Positions 9,099 through 18,039 are shown, numbered from the stretch's first letter. The stretch is 64,000 nt of DNA from an uncultured Eubacteriales bacterium (GCA_900540185.1 UQFH01000008.1:1-64000); one strand, 5' to 3'. Notes: generated by a model from the sequence alone, not told the origin. Made by a program: numbers and translations.

Positions 9099-10283
9099 AT
9101 GAAAAAGATAGTAACGGATTTAAAGGTTGAAGGACGACGAGTTCTAGTAAGAGTCGACTTCAATGTTCCGATGAAAAATGGAGAAATCACAGACGATTTT
9201 CGTATACAATCTTCTCTCAAAACTATAAAGTATTTGATTGATCAAAAAGCACGCGTTATTCTTATGAGCCATTTGGGAAGACCGAAGGGCGAATACAAAA
9301 AGGAATTTTCGCTTGCACCTGTAAAGACAAGACTTGAGGAACTTTTGGGACAAGATGTTGTCTTCATTGAAGCAACAACTCCGGCAAATGATTTGACAAT
9401 TGCCGCAAGTGAAAACTTGAAAAACGGACAAGTTATGCTTCTTGAAAACACAAGATTTTCACCGGGCGAAGAAAAGAATGATCCTGAATTTGCAAAGCTA
9501 TTAGCAAAACATGCGGATTATTTTGTAAATGATGCTTTCGGCACAGCTCACAGAGCCCATGCTTCAAACGTTGGAGTTTCTGAGCTTCTGCCTTCTGCAG
9601 CGGGTTTTCTCGTGGCAAAGGAAATTGAGTATATAAAAGATAATCTTGACAATCCGCAAAGACCGTTTGTTGCAATTCTTGGTGGTGCAAAGGTTTCGGA
9701 TAAAATTGGAGTTATTGAAAATCTTTTAAATAAAGTAAATGCAATTTTGATTGGCGGAGCCATGGCGAATACATTTTTAAAAGCAAATGGATATGACATG
9801 GGAAAATCTTTGGTTGAAGACGACAAGCTTGAGCTTGCAAAGTCGCTAATTGAGAAGGCTAAAGAGGCTAGAGTTGACTTGGTGCTTCCTGTCGATGTTG
9901 TGGTTTCCGAAAGTTTGGACAAGCCAAAGGGGGTTAAGACAGTTTTGCTTGAAGATTTGCCGAAAGACACTATGGCTCTTGACATCGGAAAAATGACAAT
10001 AAATCTTTTTGCAGATAAGATAAAGAAAGCTAAACTTGTCATTTGGAACGGTCCTATGGGCGTTTTTGAAAATGAAAAGTTCAGCAAAGGAACTTTTGAA
10101 ATTGCAAAGGCTGTTGCAGAATCGGATGCAATTTCAATTATCGGCGGTGGAGATAGTGCTCTTGCTGTAAAATTGTCGGGATATGAAGACAAGGTCTCAC
10201 ACGTTTCGACAGGCGGCGGAGCAAGTCTTGAAATGATGGAAGGAAAAGAACTTCCGGGAATTGCCGCAATAAGTGATAAATAA
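9099..10283 (+). CDS. pgk: Phosphoglycerate kinase
   Basis: Transfers the acyl phosphate of 1,3-bisphosphoglycerate to ADP. The protein (394 residues from the ATG at 9099) begins with the RVLVRVDFNVPM segment, has LMSHLGRPKG, NDAFGTAHRAHAS, a GGAKVSDKIGV loop and the C-terminal GGGDSALAV and STGGGASLE nucleotide-binding motifs. A longer reading frame runs upstream into gap, but ATG 9099 lies one base after the gap stop and gives the normal family N-terminus. The ribosome site is poor (GCGGA), which suggests coupling to gap translation. Confidence 0.97.
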   Translation: MKKIVTDLKVEGRRVLVRVDFNVPMKNGEITDDFRIQSSLKTIKYLIDQKARVILMSHLGRPKGEYKKEFSLAPVKTRLEELLGQDVVFIEATTPANDLTIAASENLKNGQVMLLENTRFSPGEEKNDPEFAKLLAKHADYFVNDAFGTAHRAHASNVGVSELLPSAAGFLVAKEIEYIKDNLDNPQRPFVAILGGAKVSDKIGVIENLLNKVNAILIGGAMANTFLKANGYDMGKSLVEDDKLELAKSLIEKAKEARVDLVLPVDVVVSESLDKPKGVKTVLLEDLPKDTMALDIGKMTINLFADKIKKAKLVIWNGPMGVFENEKFSKGTFEIAKAVAESDAISIIGGGDSALAVKLSGYEDKVSHVSTGGGASLEMMEGKELPGIAAISDK

Positions 10284-10293
10284 AGGTGATAAT

Positions 10294-11046
10294 TTGAGAC
10301 GTAAAATTTTAGCTGCGAATTGGAAGATGAATATGAGAAGGGATGAAGCAAAATCCCTTCTTTCGTCTATAAAGAAAATGGAGATTAAAGAGGGAAGAGA
10401 AGAGATAGTTTTTGTTCCTTCGGTATATCTTGAAATGTGCGAAAATGCTTTAAAAGACACAAAGGCTCACTATGGGGTTCAAAATGTCTATTCGAAGGAA
10501 AAAGGGGCGTTTACGGGCGAAATAAGCGCGCTTCAAGTTAAGGACTTCGGTGTGGAGTATGTTCTTGTAGGACACAGCGAAAGAAGAACCATTTTTAATG
10601 AAGACGGAAAGTTATTAAATGAAAAAATTAAAATGATTCTTTCCGCAGGCTTAAAACCTGTTTTATGTGTGGGTGAGCCGCTTTCAGAAAGAGAAAATAA
10701 GACTTATGAGGCATATCTTTACAAGGAACTTAAAGAAGCCATGGACGGCGTTTCGATTGAAGATACGAAAAAAATAATTTATGCATATGAGCCGATTTGG
10801 GCAATCGGAACGGGCAAAACGGCAAAAATCGGAGAAATCAAAAAGACTCTTGAGTTTTTAAGAAACACACTTGACTATATGTATGAAGGAGTCAAGGAAG
10901 ATGTTCATCTTTTATACGGCGGAAGTGTAAACAAGGACAATATAGATGAAATAGTAAATACCGATCATGTGGATGGAGTTTTAGTAGGCGGAGCTTCACT
11001 CAAGGCAGATGATTGGGAAAGAATTCTAAATTTTGAGGTGAAATAA
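10294..11046 (+). CDS. tpiA: Triose-phosphate isomerase
   Basis: Interconverts dihydroxyacetone phosphate and glyceraldehyde 3-phosphate. The start is taken as TTG 10294, seven bases after AAAGG, because the product then begins RRKILAANWKMN as in the family; the upstream GTG at 10273 would overlap the pgk end and add an atypical tail. Seen are NWKMN, the catalytic GHSERR, the Glu in AYEPIWAIGTGK and the phosphate loop LYGGSVNKDN. About 250 residues, normal size. Confidence 0.96.
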   Translation: MRRKILAANWKMNMRRDEAKSLLSSIKKMEIKEGREEIVFVPSVYLEMCENALKDTKAHYGVQNVYSKEKGAFTGEISALQVKDFGVEYVLVGHSERRTIFNEDGKLLNEKIKMILSAGLKPVLCVGEPLSERENKTYEAYLYKELKEAMDGVSIEDTKKIIYAYEPIWAIGTGKTAKIGEIKKTLEFLRNTLDYMYEGVKEDVHLLYGGSVNKDNIDEIVNTDHVDGVLVGGASLKADDWERILNFEVK

Positions 11047-12336
11047 ATGAGTTATATCTTAGATGTACATGCAAGGGAAGTGTTGGATTCAAGAGGAAAT
11101 CCGACAGTTGAAGTTGACGTTGTAACTGAAAACGGAATAATCGGTCGTGCAATGGTTCCAAGCGGAGCTTCAACAGGCGTTCATGAAGCTTTGGAACTTC
11201 GTGACAAAGACAAATCGCGTTATGGCGGAAAGGGAGTTTTAAAAGCTGTTTCAAATGTAAACGATGTAATTGCACCTGAACTTATCGGTCTTTCAGTATT
11301 TGAGCAAACTTTAATCGACAGAGTTTTGATTGAACTTGACGGTACAAAATCAAAGGAAAAACTTGGAGCAAACTCAATTTTGGGTGTAAGTATGGCTGTT
11401 GCAAGAGCGGCTGCAAACGAACTCCAAATGCCGCTTTATAAATATATCGGCGGAGTTAACGCAAAGACTCTTCCGGTGCCGATGATGAATATTTTAAACG
11501 GCGGGGAACACGCAAATAACAATGTTGATATTCAAGAATTTATGATTCTTCCTGTTGGCGCAAAGAGCTTTAATGAGGCTTTGAGAATGGGCGCTGAAAT
11601 TTATCACGAGCTGAAAAATGTTCTAAAGGACAAGGGACTTCAAACGGGAGTTGGCGATGAAGGGGGATTTGCACCTGATTTAAAATCTAACGAAGAAGCT
11701 CTTGAAGTTATTGTTTCAGCTATTGAAAAAGCAGGATATAAACCGGGTGAAGACGTTTATCTAGGACTTGACGTAGCATCCACAGAATTTTATAATGCCG
11801 AAAAGAAAATTTATGAAATGAAGGGTGAAGGAAAATCATACACCGTTTCAGAGCTCATTTCATATTATAAAAAGCTTATCGACAAATATCCGCTGATTTC
11901 AATCGAAGATGCATTTGCAGAAGACGATTGGGAAGCATGGGAAGAATTTACAAAAGAAGTTGACGGTAAAATCCAACTTGTCGGCGACGATTTGTTTGTA
12001 ACAAATACGGAAAGACTTGAAGACGGTATCAAGAAGAATGTTGCAAATTCAATTCTAATCAAGTTAAATCAAATCGGAACTCTTACAGAAACAATCGATG
12101 CTGTAAAGATGGCAATGAAAGCGGGATATACCGCTGTTATAAGCCACAGATCCGGAGAAACTGAAGACAGCTTTATTGCGGACTTGGCAGTTGCTTTAAA
12201 TGCCGGACAAATTAAGAGCGGCGCACCTGCAAGAACTGACAGAGTTGCAAAATATAATGAGCTTTTAAGAATTGAAGAAGAACTCGGCGAAGAAGCTGAA
12301 TATCTTGGACTCAAGACATTCTATAACATAAAATAA
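11047..12336 (+). CDS. eno: Enolase
   Basis: Dehydrates 2-phosphoglycerate to phosphoenolpyruvate. The 429-residue product has the full-length family pattern: EVLDSRGNPTVEVDV, PSGASTGVHEALELRD, the GDEGGFAP motif, metal ligands in LGLDVAS, SIEDAF and VGDDLFVTN, and the catalytic Lys in ILIKLNQIGT followed by SHRSGETED. The ATG directly follows the tpiA stop. Phosphoglycerate mutase and pyruvate kinase are not in the operon, although PPDK, which interconverts PEP and pyruvate, is encoded at 50388-53024. Confidence 0.97.
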   Translation: MSYILDVHAREVLDSRGNPTVEVDVVTENGIIGRAMVPSGASTGVHEALELRDKDKSRYGGKGVLKAVSNVNDVIAPELIGLSVFEQTLIDRVLIELDGTKSKEKLGANSILGVSMAVARAAANELQMPLYKYIGGVNAKTLPVPMMNILNGGEHANNNVDIQEFMILPVGAKSFNEALRMGAEIYHELKNVLKDKGLQTGVGDEGGFAPDLKSNEEALEVIVSAIEKAGYKPGEDVYLGLDVASTEFYNAEKKIYEMKGEGKSYTVSELISYYKKLIDKYPLISIEDAFAEDDWEAWEEFTKEVDGKIQLVGDDLFVTNTERLEDGIKKNVANSILIKLNQIGTLTETIDAVKMAMKAGYTAVISHRSGETEDSFIADLAVALNAGQIKSGAPARTDRVAKYNELLRIEEELGEEAEYLGLKTFYNIK

Positions 12337-12343
12337 TTTAATG

Positions 12344-12363
12344 CCTTCGAAGCAATTCGAAGG
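12344..12363 (+). terminator. Hairpin at the end of the glycolytic operon
   Basis: CCTTCGAA pairs perfectly with TTCGAAGG around GCAA; only TTT follows, so it is a weak intrinsic terminator or a 3' end protector. Confidence 0.5.
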
Positions 12364-12377
12364 TTTACATAATAAAC

Positions 12378-12407
12378 TTGACAGGATATATTTAGTTATG
12401 GTAAAAT
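12378..12407 (+). promoter_or_regulatory. Promoter of the NlpC/P60 gene
   Basis: A consensus TTGACA (12378-12383), 18-base spacer and TAAAAT (12402-12407) stand just before the AAGGAGG site of the gene at 12431. Confidence 0.75.
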
Positions 12408-12430
12408 AAATATATCGCGAAGGAGGAACT

Positions 12431-13450
12431 ATGCACAAAGTTATAAAGAATGTACTAAGAGTAACGGGTGCAGTTGCCGTTTTGGCATTTGCAACGTTTG
12501 ACACAGGTACTGTCATTAACCCGGTACAAGTAACTACACCGAGCGGAAAACAAGCGTCATTTGTTGACGGTGAAAATGTTGAAATAAAAGAATCGAAACC
12601 GGAAGGATATGTTGTTTCGAAAAACAATGAAGACATTCTTGTTACAAGAAATAATATCCTCGTTAAAGAAGTGGTTTCAAATAATATTGTAGTTAAGAGA
12701 ATCACAGCTCTGAAAAAAGATAAAAACACAGAAGAAGCGATAAGATTTTTGCTGGAAGATGAAGAGCTTAGTGTAATTAAGAACGAAGGACAATATTCTT
12801 TGGTGAAAACTGAAGACAATCTTACAGGATATGTTTTATCTGAAGACATCTCCGTTTCAGTTATGCCGAAGATTAACCTTGGATTTATTAAAGAAGCATT
12901 TATGTTTGGCGGACGCCAATACAACAAGGATGATGCATTAATTGTCCGTGATTACGAAAATGGAAATTTTGTTTGTCTTGACAACAGTGGTAATATCATT
13001 GCTGTTCAAAAAGACAATATCAGATTCCAAGAAGAAATTTTAAACAGAAGTGATGACGAATTAAATAGAGTAAATTTGGCTGAATCAAATAATATTATCT
13101 CTATTGCAAAAGCGCAACTTGGAAAGCCGTATGTATATGGTTCATCAGGTCCAAGTTCGTTTGATTGCAGCGGTTTTTCATCATTTGTTTTTAGACAATT
13201 GGGAATAAAACTTCCAAGAACAAGTGTTTCGCAATCCGGATTCGGAAAACCGGTAGACAAAGCAAATCTTCAACCGGGAGACTTGTTGTTCTTTAATACG
13301 TCAGGCGCAGGAGTAAGCCATGTTGGAATTTATATCGGAAACGGTCAATTTATTCACGCCGCTTCAGGCATTAATCCCGGCGTTGTAATTGACAAATTAA
13401 ATTCGAATTATTATATCAGAACTTATGTTAATGCAAGAAGAGTTCTATAA
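12431..13450 (+). CDS. Secreted NlpC/P60 cell-wall endopeptidase
   Basis: Predicted to cut peptide stems of peptidoglycan outside the membrane. The 339 residues start with a hydrophobic segment (residues 6-24) that can be a signal peptide or anchor. A middle part with SH3-like strands (for example EEAIRFLLEDEELSVIKN and TEDNLTGYVLSEDIS) precedes the NlpC/P60 domain at about residues 220-339. The catalytic Cys246 sits in FDCSGFSSF, the His in VSHVGIYIGNG, and a second His in FIHAAS. The size matches secreted gamma-D-glutamyl-diaminopimelate type hydrolases. It has its own promoter and terminator, so it is a single-gene unit. Confidence 0.88.
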   Translation: MHKVIKNVLRVTGAVAVLAFATFDTGTVINPVQVTTPSGKQASFVDGENVEIKESKPEGYVVSKNNEDILVTRNNILVKEVVSNNIVVKRITALKKDKNTEEAIRFLLEDEELSVIKNEGQYSLVKTEDNLTGYVLSEDISVSVMPKINLGFIKEAFMFGGRQYNKDDALIVRDYENGNFVCLDNSGNIIAVQKDNIRFQEEILNRSDDELNRVNLAESNNIISIAKAQLGKPYVYGSSGPSSFDCSGFSSFVFRQLGIKLPRTSVSQSGFGKPVDKANLQPGDLLFFNTSGAGVSHVGIYIGNGQFIHAASGINPGVVIDKLNSNYYIRTYVNARRVL

Positions 13451-13452
13451 CT

Positions 13453-13480
13453 AAAAAAGCGGAGTAGTCCGCTTTTTATT
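13453..13480 (+). terminator. Rho-independent terminator after the NlpC/P60 gene
   Basis: AAAAAGCGGA pairs perfectly with TCCGCTTTTT around GTAG. It lies immediately before the folD ribosome site. Confidence 0.88.
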
Positions 13481-13497
13481 TTTAAACGGAGGTATTT

Positions 13498-14349
13498 ATG
13501 AAAGAGTTAAGAGGTAAGGTAGTAGCTGATAAAATTAAAGCTGAGCTAAAAAATAGAATTGAAGCATTGGAAAAAAATAATATAAATCCGACACTTGCAA
13601 TTGTAAGAGTCGGCGAAAACGATTCGGACATCTCATATGAAAGGGCAATTTTAAAAGTTTCGGCATCAATCGGTCTCCACACAAAACCAATTGAGCTCCC
13701 GGTTTCAATAACCACAGAAGAATTAATTGCTGAAATTGAAAAATTGAACGCCGACAAAAATGTCCATGGGATTTTGATGTTTAGACCGCTTCCAAAATCA
13801 ATCGATCAAGAAAGAGTCGTAAATGTTGTTGCGCCTGAAAAAGACGTTGACGCGATGAATCCTATAAATCTTGAAAAGATATTCGAAGGCGATAAGACCG
13901 GACTTGAACCTGCAACGCCACGTGCTGCGGTTGAAATGATAAAGGGTCACGGATACAATCTTGACGGAAAAGAAGTTGTAGTTATAAATCGCTCGATGGT
14001 TGTTGGAAAGCCTCTTTCAATGATGCTTCTTTCGGAAAATGCGACAGTCACAATTTGTCACAGCCGCACAAAGGATTTAAAAAATCACACAAGAAGGGCG
14101 GACTTTGTAGTTACAGCATTGGGAAGACCGGCAACTATAGACAAATCATATTTTACAAACGACTCGATTGTAATCGACGTTGGAGTTGGAACTACTGAAG
14201 ACGGAAAATTATCCGGTGACGTGGATTATGAAGAAGTTAAGGACCATGTACAGGCAATTACACCTGTGCCGGGTGGAGTAGGGTCAGTTACAACTACGAT
14301 TCTTCTTTCGCAAGTTGTAAAAGCATGCGAACAACAAACAAATAAATAA
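13498..14349 (+). CDS. folD: FolD: methylenetetrahydrofolate dehydrogenase/cyclohydrolase
   Basis: Bifunctional cytosolic enzyme that oxidises 5,10-methylene-THF and hydrolyses methenyl-THF to 10-formyl-THF. The 283 residues have the usual length and order: an N-terminal catalytic half with VGENDSDISYERAI, HGILMFRPLP and DVDAMNP, then a Rossmann half with VINRSMVVGKPLSMMLL, ATVTICHSRTKDL and the closing TPVPGGVGSVTTTILL. The usual catalytic Lys/Tyr pair region (normally SxxYxxxK) reads SDISYERAILK, with Tyr kept. An ACGGAGG ribosome site precedes the ATG. It ends at a strong terminator. Confidence 0.93.
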   Translation: MKELRGKVVADKIKAELKNRIEALEKNNINPTLAIVRVGENDSDISYERAILKVSASIGLHTKPIELPVSITTEELIAEIEKLNADKNVHGILMFRPLPKSIDQERVVNVVAPEKDVDAMNPINLEKIFEGDKTGLEPATPRAAVEMIKGHGYNLDGKEVVVINRSMVVGKPLSMMLLSENATVTICHSRTKDLKNHTRRADFVVTALGRPATIDKSYFTNDSIVIDVGVGTTEDGKLSGDVDYEEVKDHVQAITPVPGGVGSVTTTILLSQVVKACEQQTNK

Positions 14350-14359
14350 ATTGATTTTT

Positions 14360-14386
14360 ACTCACCGTTCATGCGGTGAGTTTTTT
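14360..14386 (+). terminator. Rho-independent terminator after folD
   Basis: ACTCACCG pairs perfectly with CGGTGAGT around a six-base loop, followed by a run of T. Confidence 0.9.
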
Positions 14387-14461
14387 GTATTAATATTTGA
14401 GATATGGTTTAGTAATTGTGTTTTTAAATTTATAGGGGAAAAATTATCTATAGCTATTTTT

Positions 14462-14488
14462 CAAAAAAATAGAGAGTCTAAACTCTCC
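14462..14488 (-). terminator. Rho-independent terminator of the TetR gene
   Basis: Read on the minus strand, GAGAGT pairs with ACTCTC around TTAG and is followed by ATTTTTTT. Confidence 0.8.
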
Positions 14489-14505
14489 AATTTTGTATAA
14501 GTAAT

Positions 14506-15135
14506 TCAGTTTTCATTTTCTACGGAATTTTTTACAATTAATTTTATGGTTTTGTATAGATAGTCTTTGTAATCGTCGAAATGCACCGGCTCATCGTGAA
14601 GAATTACATTGTAACATGTAGAATTGACAAGTTCTATAACTGTAAATATCATAAGCATCGGGTCCTTGATTTTAATTTTTTCTTTTGTTTCAATACTGTG
14701 AATTAGATTTTTAATCTCTTCGATAACATTGTCATTTTGATTTTGACTTTTCAAATATTTTGTTGAAATGAACCCCCAACTTAAATTTTTTGCTATAAAT
14801 TCGAGAAGCGGACGGTCGTTTTTGAAATGCGTTATTATATAATCCACTATAAATAAAATTTTATCTGACAGTTCTAAAGAAAGATTTTCGTCTTTTATTT
14901 TCTCATTTAAAATTTTAATTGCATTTTTTATAAGATGCGAGGACTTTTCAACTATTAAAGCATGTCTTATTTCATCTTTGTTGTTGAAGTATAGATAAAA
15001 TGTTCCCTTGCCGACATTGGCGGTTGTGGTTATTTTTGAAATGGTTGTGTTTTGAAAACCAATAGTCGTAAAAAGCTCATAGGATGCATTTAATAAATTA
15101 TTTCTTTTATTAGTTTTATTATCTTCAATAGCCAT
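14506..15135 (-). CDS. TetR/AcrR-family transcriptional regulator
   Basis: A 209-residue repressor-type regulator. Residues 10-55 form the TetR helix-turn-helix domain (LLNASYELFTTIGFQNTTI, then KITTTANVGKGTFYLYF and NNKDEI). The rest is an all-helical ligand-binding and dimer domain without an assignable ligand. The gene is divergent from the radical SAM gene at 15355, and the shared intergenic region holds a perfect palindrome over the start region of that gene's promoter. It therefore probably represses the radical SAM gene and possibly itself. The minus-strand ATG follows AAAGGAG. Confidence 0.88.
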   Translation of the reverse strand: MAIEDNKTNKRNNLLNASYELFTTIGFQNTTISKITTTANVGKGTFYLYFNNKDEIRHALIVEKSSHLIKNAIKILNEKIKDENLSLELSDKILFIVDYIITHFKNDRPLLEFIAKNLSWGFISTKYLKSQNQNDNVIEEIKNLIHSIETKEKIKIKDPMLMIFTVIELVNSTCYNVILHDEPVHFDDYKDYLYKTIKLIVKNSVENEN

Positions 15136-15188
15136 ATCGGTCTCCTTTCAGCTTAATAGTATCATTTAAAAAAAATTGTGTCAATATG

Positions 15189-15217
15189 TTGACAAAAATA
15201 AAAATTAGTGATATAAT
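15189..15217 (+). promoter_or_regulatory. Fully consensus sigma-A promoter of the radical SAM gene
   Basis: TTGACA (15189-15194), exactly 17 bases, TATAAT (15212-15217). A promoter this strong usually needs repression, which fits the neighbouring TetR gene and operator. Confidence 0.88.
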
Positions 15218-15223
15218 AAAAAG

Positions 15224-15236
15224 TGACCATTGGTCA
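15224..15236 (+). promoter_or_regulatory. Likely TetR operator
   Basis: TGACCA-T-TGGTCA is a perfect 13-base palindrome placed at the expected transcription start, seven bases after the -10 element, in the region between the TetR gene and its divergent target. Confidence 0.7.
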
Positions 15237-15262
15237 GTTTGTATGATTAAAACTTTTTATTC

Positions 15263-15316
15263 TTAAAGACAAATATGTTTTACCTATGCAAATTAGGTAA
15301 AACAAGCTGTCTTTAA
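15263..15316 (+). promoter_or_regulatory. Long two-tier stem-loop in the radical SAM leader
   Basis: TTAAAGACA (15263-15271) pairs with TGTCTTTAA (15308-15316). Inside it, GTTTTACCT (15277-15285) pairs with AGGTAAAAC (15295-15303). All 18 pairs are Watson-Crick; an internal loop of five and four bases separates the two stems and the apical loop has nine bases. No T run follows, so it is not an ordinary terminator. It may be a regulatory or stabilising 5' UTR element. Confidence 0.6.
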
Positions 15317-15354
15317 ATACTTATGTGAGTTAAAATGAGAAAAGAGGGAAAAAT

Positions 15355-16722
15355 ATGGGATTAAAAGATTTTGCTGAAAGAAAAGTAGTTGATACTTTTG
15401 TAAAGCATGAATTAACCAAACTTGAAAAAGATCCACAAGGCACTTTCATTAACCTTATGGGTTATGCAAAGAAGATGAATGTTTTTGAAGATGAAACATT
15501 CAACAAGGCAATAATGGTAGCGAAAGATGATAACAATGGTTGGACGAAGTACGGAATCGATATCGCAAAGAATATTGACAGAAATATTTTGTACAAGACG
15601 CTGATGAACTTCGGTTACGAAGCATCTCTTTACGGTTCAAAGATAAGAGAAAAATATAGAGAAGAATGGGGTACAAACTTACCATGGACGATTTTATTCG
15701 ACCCGACCAGCGCATGCAATCTTCATTGTATAGGATGTTGGGCGGCTGAATACGGCGACAAACTCAACCTGTCATTTGAGGAAATGGACAGCATTGTACA
15801 GCAAGGTAAAGACATGGGAATTTATTTTTATCTTGTTACAGGCGGTGAACCTCTCGTAAGAAAGGACGATTTGATAAAGCTTGCTGACAAGCATAATGAC
15901 TGTTGTTTCCACATATTCACAAATGGAACTTTAATTGATAAAGCTTTTTGTGAAGAAGTAAAGCGTGTTGGAAACATGAACTTTGCTGTGAGTTTGGAAG
16001 GATATGAAGACGACAACGACTTTAGACGTGGAAAGGGCGTTTATAAACGAGTTATAGACGCGATGAAACTGATGAAGGAAGAAGGCATTCTCTTCGGAAA
16101 TGCGGTTTGCTATACCAGCAAAAATGTTGACACCGTTACAAGTGATGAGTTTTTAAAACTTTTGATTGATAACGGCTCAAAATTGATTTGGTATTTCCAC
16201 TACATGCCTGTTGGAAAAGACGCAGTTGTGGATTTACTGCCAACACCGGAACAAAGAAAATATATGGTTCGTAGAATAGAAGAATTGAGAAGCAAAGATG
16301 CCGATCCGGCAATACTTGCTTTTGACTTCCAAAACGATGGAAGATTAATTAACGGATGTATTGCAGGTGGAAAGGATTATATGCACATTAATGCAAATGG
16401 AGACGTTGAACCATGCGTATTTATTCACTACTCAAGTGCAAATATCAGAGACACGTCTATAAAAGACGCTCTTGCTCAACCGCTTTTCATGGCATATAAG
16501 GAAAATCAACCGTTTAACAAGAACCACTTCAGACCTTGTCCGATGCTTGAAAATCCGGAAGTTCTAAGAAAAATGGTCAAGGAAACAGGCGCAAAATCAA
16601 CGGACCTTATTGCAGCCGAAGACGTTGAAGAATTATGTTCAAAATGCGATCATTACGCAGAACATTGGAAACAAACTGCAGACGAACTTTGGGATGAATA
16701 CAAACCTGTAAAAAAAGCATAA
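15355..16722 (+). CDS. Radical SAM/SPASM protein under TetR control
   Basis: A 455-residue cytosolic iron-sulfur enzyme of unknown substrate. Residues 1-105 form a helical N-terminal region. The radical SAM domain carries Cys121, Cys125 and Cys128 (CNLHCIGC) for the SAM-binding cluster, followed by VTGGEPLVRKDD. The C-terminal part has several further cysteines (LINGCIAGG, VEPCVF, FRPCPM, ELCSKCDHYAEHW), the pattern of a SPASM domain holding extra clusters. SPASM proteins modify peptides or proteins or act on small molecules; no peptide substrate gene is visible next to it. It is driven by a fully consensus promoter with an operator-like palindrome and a structured leader, and is divergent from a TetR gene. 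GAGGG precedes the ATG. Confidence 0.85.
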   Translation: MGLKDFAERKVVDTFVKHELTKLEKDPQGTFINLMGYAKKMNVFEDETFNKAIMVAKDDNNGWTKYGIDIAKNIDRNILYKTLMNFGYEASLYGSKIREKYREEWGTNLPWTILFDPTSACNLHCIGCWAAEYGDKLNLSFEEMDSIVQQGKDMGIYFYLVTGGEPLVRKDDLIKLADKHNDCCFHIFTNGTLIDKAFCEEVKRVGNMNFAVSLEGYEDDNDFRRGKGVYKRVIDAMKLMKEEGILFGNAVCYTSKNVDTVTSDEFLKLLIDNGSKLIWYFHYMPVGKDAVVDLLPTPEQRKYMVRRIEELRSKDADPAILAFDFQNDGRLINGCIAGGKDYMHINANGDVEPCVFIHYSSANIRDTSIKDALAQPLFMAYKENQPFNKNHFRPCPMLENPEVLRKMVKETGAKSTDLIAAEDVEELCSKCDHYAEHWKQTADELWDEYKPVKKA

Positions 16723-16737
16723 GACTTATAAATTCAT

Positions 16738-16769
16738 AAAAAAGCTCATCGTTAAGATGGGCTTTTTTA
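16738..16769 (+). terminator. Rho-independent terminator after the radical SAM gene
   Basis: AAAAAAGCTCATC pairs with GATGGGCTTTTTT (one G-T pair) around GTTAA. Confidence 0.88.
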
Positions 16770-16780
16770 ATATAAATTGA

Positions 16781-16809
16781 TTGCTTTTATTTGTTTTAAG
16801 ATGTATAAT
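16781..16809 (+). promoter_or_regulatory. Promoter of the Stalk-domain protein gene
   Basis: TTGCTT (16781-16786), 17-base spacer, TATAAT (16804-16809). Confidence 0.65.
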
Positions 16810-16842
16810 TAAATTATACAAATTATCATATTGGAGGTAAGT

Positions 16843-18039
16843 ATGAAAAAGTTTATTTGCATTTTGGCAGCATGTATTGCCATATTGATTTCAAGCAATT
16901 ACACAAAGGCTGAAGGTTACAACTTGTTTATTGACGGAGAGCAAAAACAGGCTGATGTCATCTTGGAAAACTCAAGAACATTTGTTCCGCTTCGTTTTAT
17001 TTCGGAAAATATGGGATACAAAGTCGACTATGATGCAAAAACGAAAGGTATCAAAATTACAAACGGTACTCAAACTTTGGAGCTCAAAGTCGGTTCAAGC
17101 GAATATGTAAAAGACGGTGTGAAAGGCTTTATGGACGTAAAGACTTTTATTAGAAATGACAGAACATTCGTTCCGCTCAGATTCTTCGGTGAAGCGTTTT
17201 CTAAGAACGTTGGATGGGATCAATCATCCGGCTCTGTTTATATCGGTGTAAAACCTGAAAAATTCCCTATGAAAAAAACAAGTGAATATACAGCAAAAGA
17301 ATTTCCAAAATTCGGTGTTAAATTAATTTTGCCGCCGAAATTTGACGACAAAATGTTTATTAAGGAATCGGATGATGGTGAGCGTCTTGAAATTCACAGC
17401 AAATTTGTTGATGCATATAAAAAAGGTGAAGGATTTGTTCAAGCATATTATCTGAGCAACACATATAATCCTGAATATGAAGATATGGGAATGAAGGTTG
17501 AGTTTTATTCGGAAAACAAATATTTGATTAATCAAGGCAGCATGGACTTTTTCACCTCAAGTGGTGTATATTATGACGATATGAGGGAATGCTTTAAAAT
17601 TGCGGACCAAATTATTATTGTTCCGCTAGCACCGGCTTTACCGGAAGGAAAGAATGTAAGCGCAGATGTTAAAAATGGAAATCTTGTATACAAATTTGGA
17701 AATCCACAAGTAACAGTTGAAGTTCCTTTAAAAAATCTTAAAGATATCAAAGTTAAATTATATGAAATTGGACTTGGATTTTATGACTTAAAAAATGGTC
17801 CAAATGGCGGCGGAAGACTTTTCGATATAGTTCAATTTAAAGGCGAATCGGAATCTCCGAATAATTTGTTGTCAGTTGATAACGGCATGTCACTTAGAAA
17901 AACAGGCCCTAGTGATGTACAATACAGAGACGATGTTCCTGAACTCAAAAAATCTTATTTCGACAAGATGACACTTTTGGAAAATTCTGTTGTTGTTAAA
18001 GTCGGAAATAAAACATTGAAACCGAACAAAAGAATATAA
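16843..18039 (+). CDS. Secreted Stalk-domain (copper amine oxidase N-like) protein
   Basis: The ATG at 16843 follows TTGGAGG and gives 398 residues. Residues 1-25 are a signal peptide. Two adjacent stalk repeats follow (about 28-130), each with the RTFVPLRF motif, first in ENSRTFVPLRFISENMG and then in RNDRTFVPLRFFGEAF. These domains are common in secreted proteins of Clostridia and are thought to support wall attachment or folding; they are not amine oxidases. Residues 140-398 match no family that I recognise. The gene is single, with its own promoter and terminator. Confidence 0.8.
   Translation: MKKFICILAACIAILISSNYTKAEGYNLFIDGEQKQADVILENSRTFVPLRFISENMGYKVDYDAKTKGIKITNGTQTLELKVGSSEYVKDGVKGFMDVKTFIRNDRTFVPLRFFGEAFSKNVGWDQSSGSVYIGVKPEKFPMKKTSEYTAKEFPKFGVKLILPPKFDDKMFIKESDDGERLEIHSKFVDAYKKGEGFVQAYYLSNTYNPEYEDMGMKVEFYSENKYLINQGSMDFFTSSGVYYDDMRECFKIADQIIIVPLAPALPEGKNVSADVKNGNLVYKFGNPQVTVEVPLKNLKDIKVKLYEIGLGFYDLKNGPNGGGRLFDIVQFKGESESPNNLLSVDNGMSLRKTGPSDVQYRDDVPELKKSYFDKMTLLENSVVVKVGNKTLKPNKRI

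Noticed and set aside
9548..10351. Long minus-strand open frame (267 codons) opposite pgk
   Set aside because: It is a mirror of the pgk coding frame, has low-complexity Ser/Phe content, no ribosome site and no family likeness.
15263..15316. Leader hairpin as an intrinsic terminator or attenuator
   Set aside because: No T run follows either half of the stem, and no peptide or alternative pairing typical of an attenuator was found.
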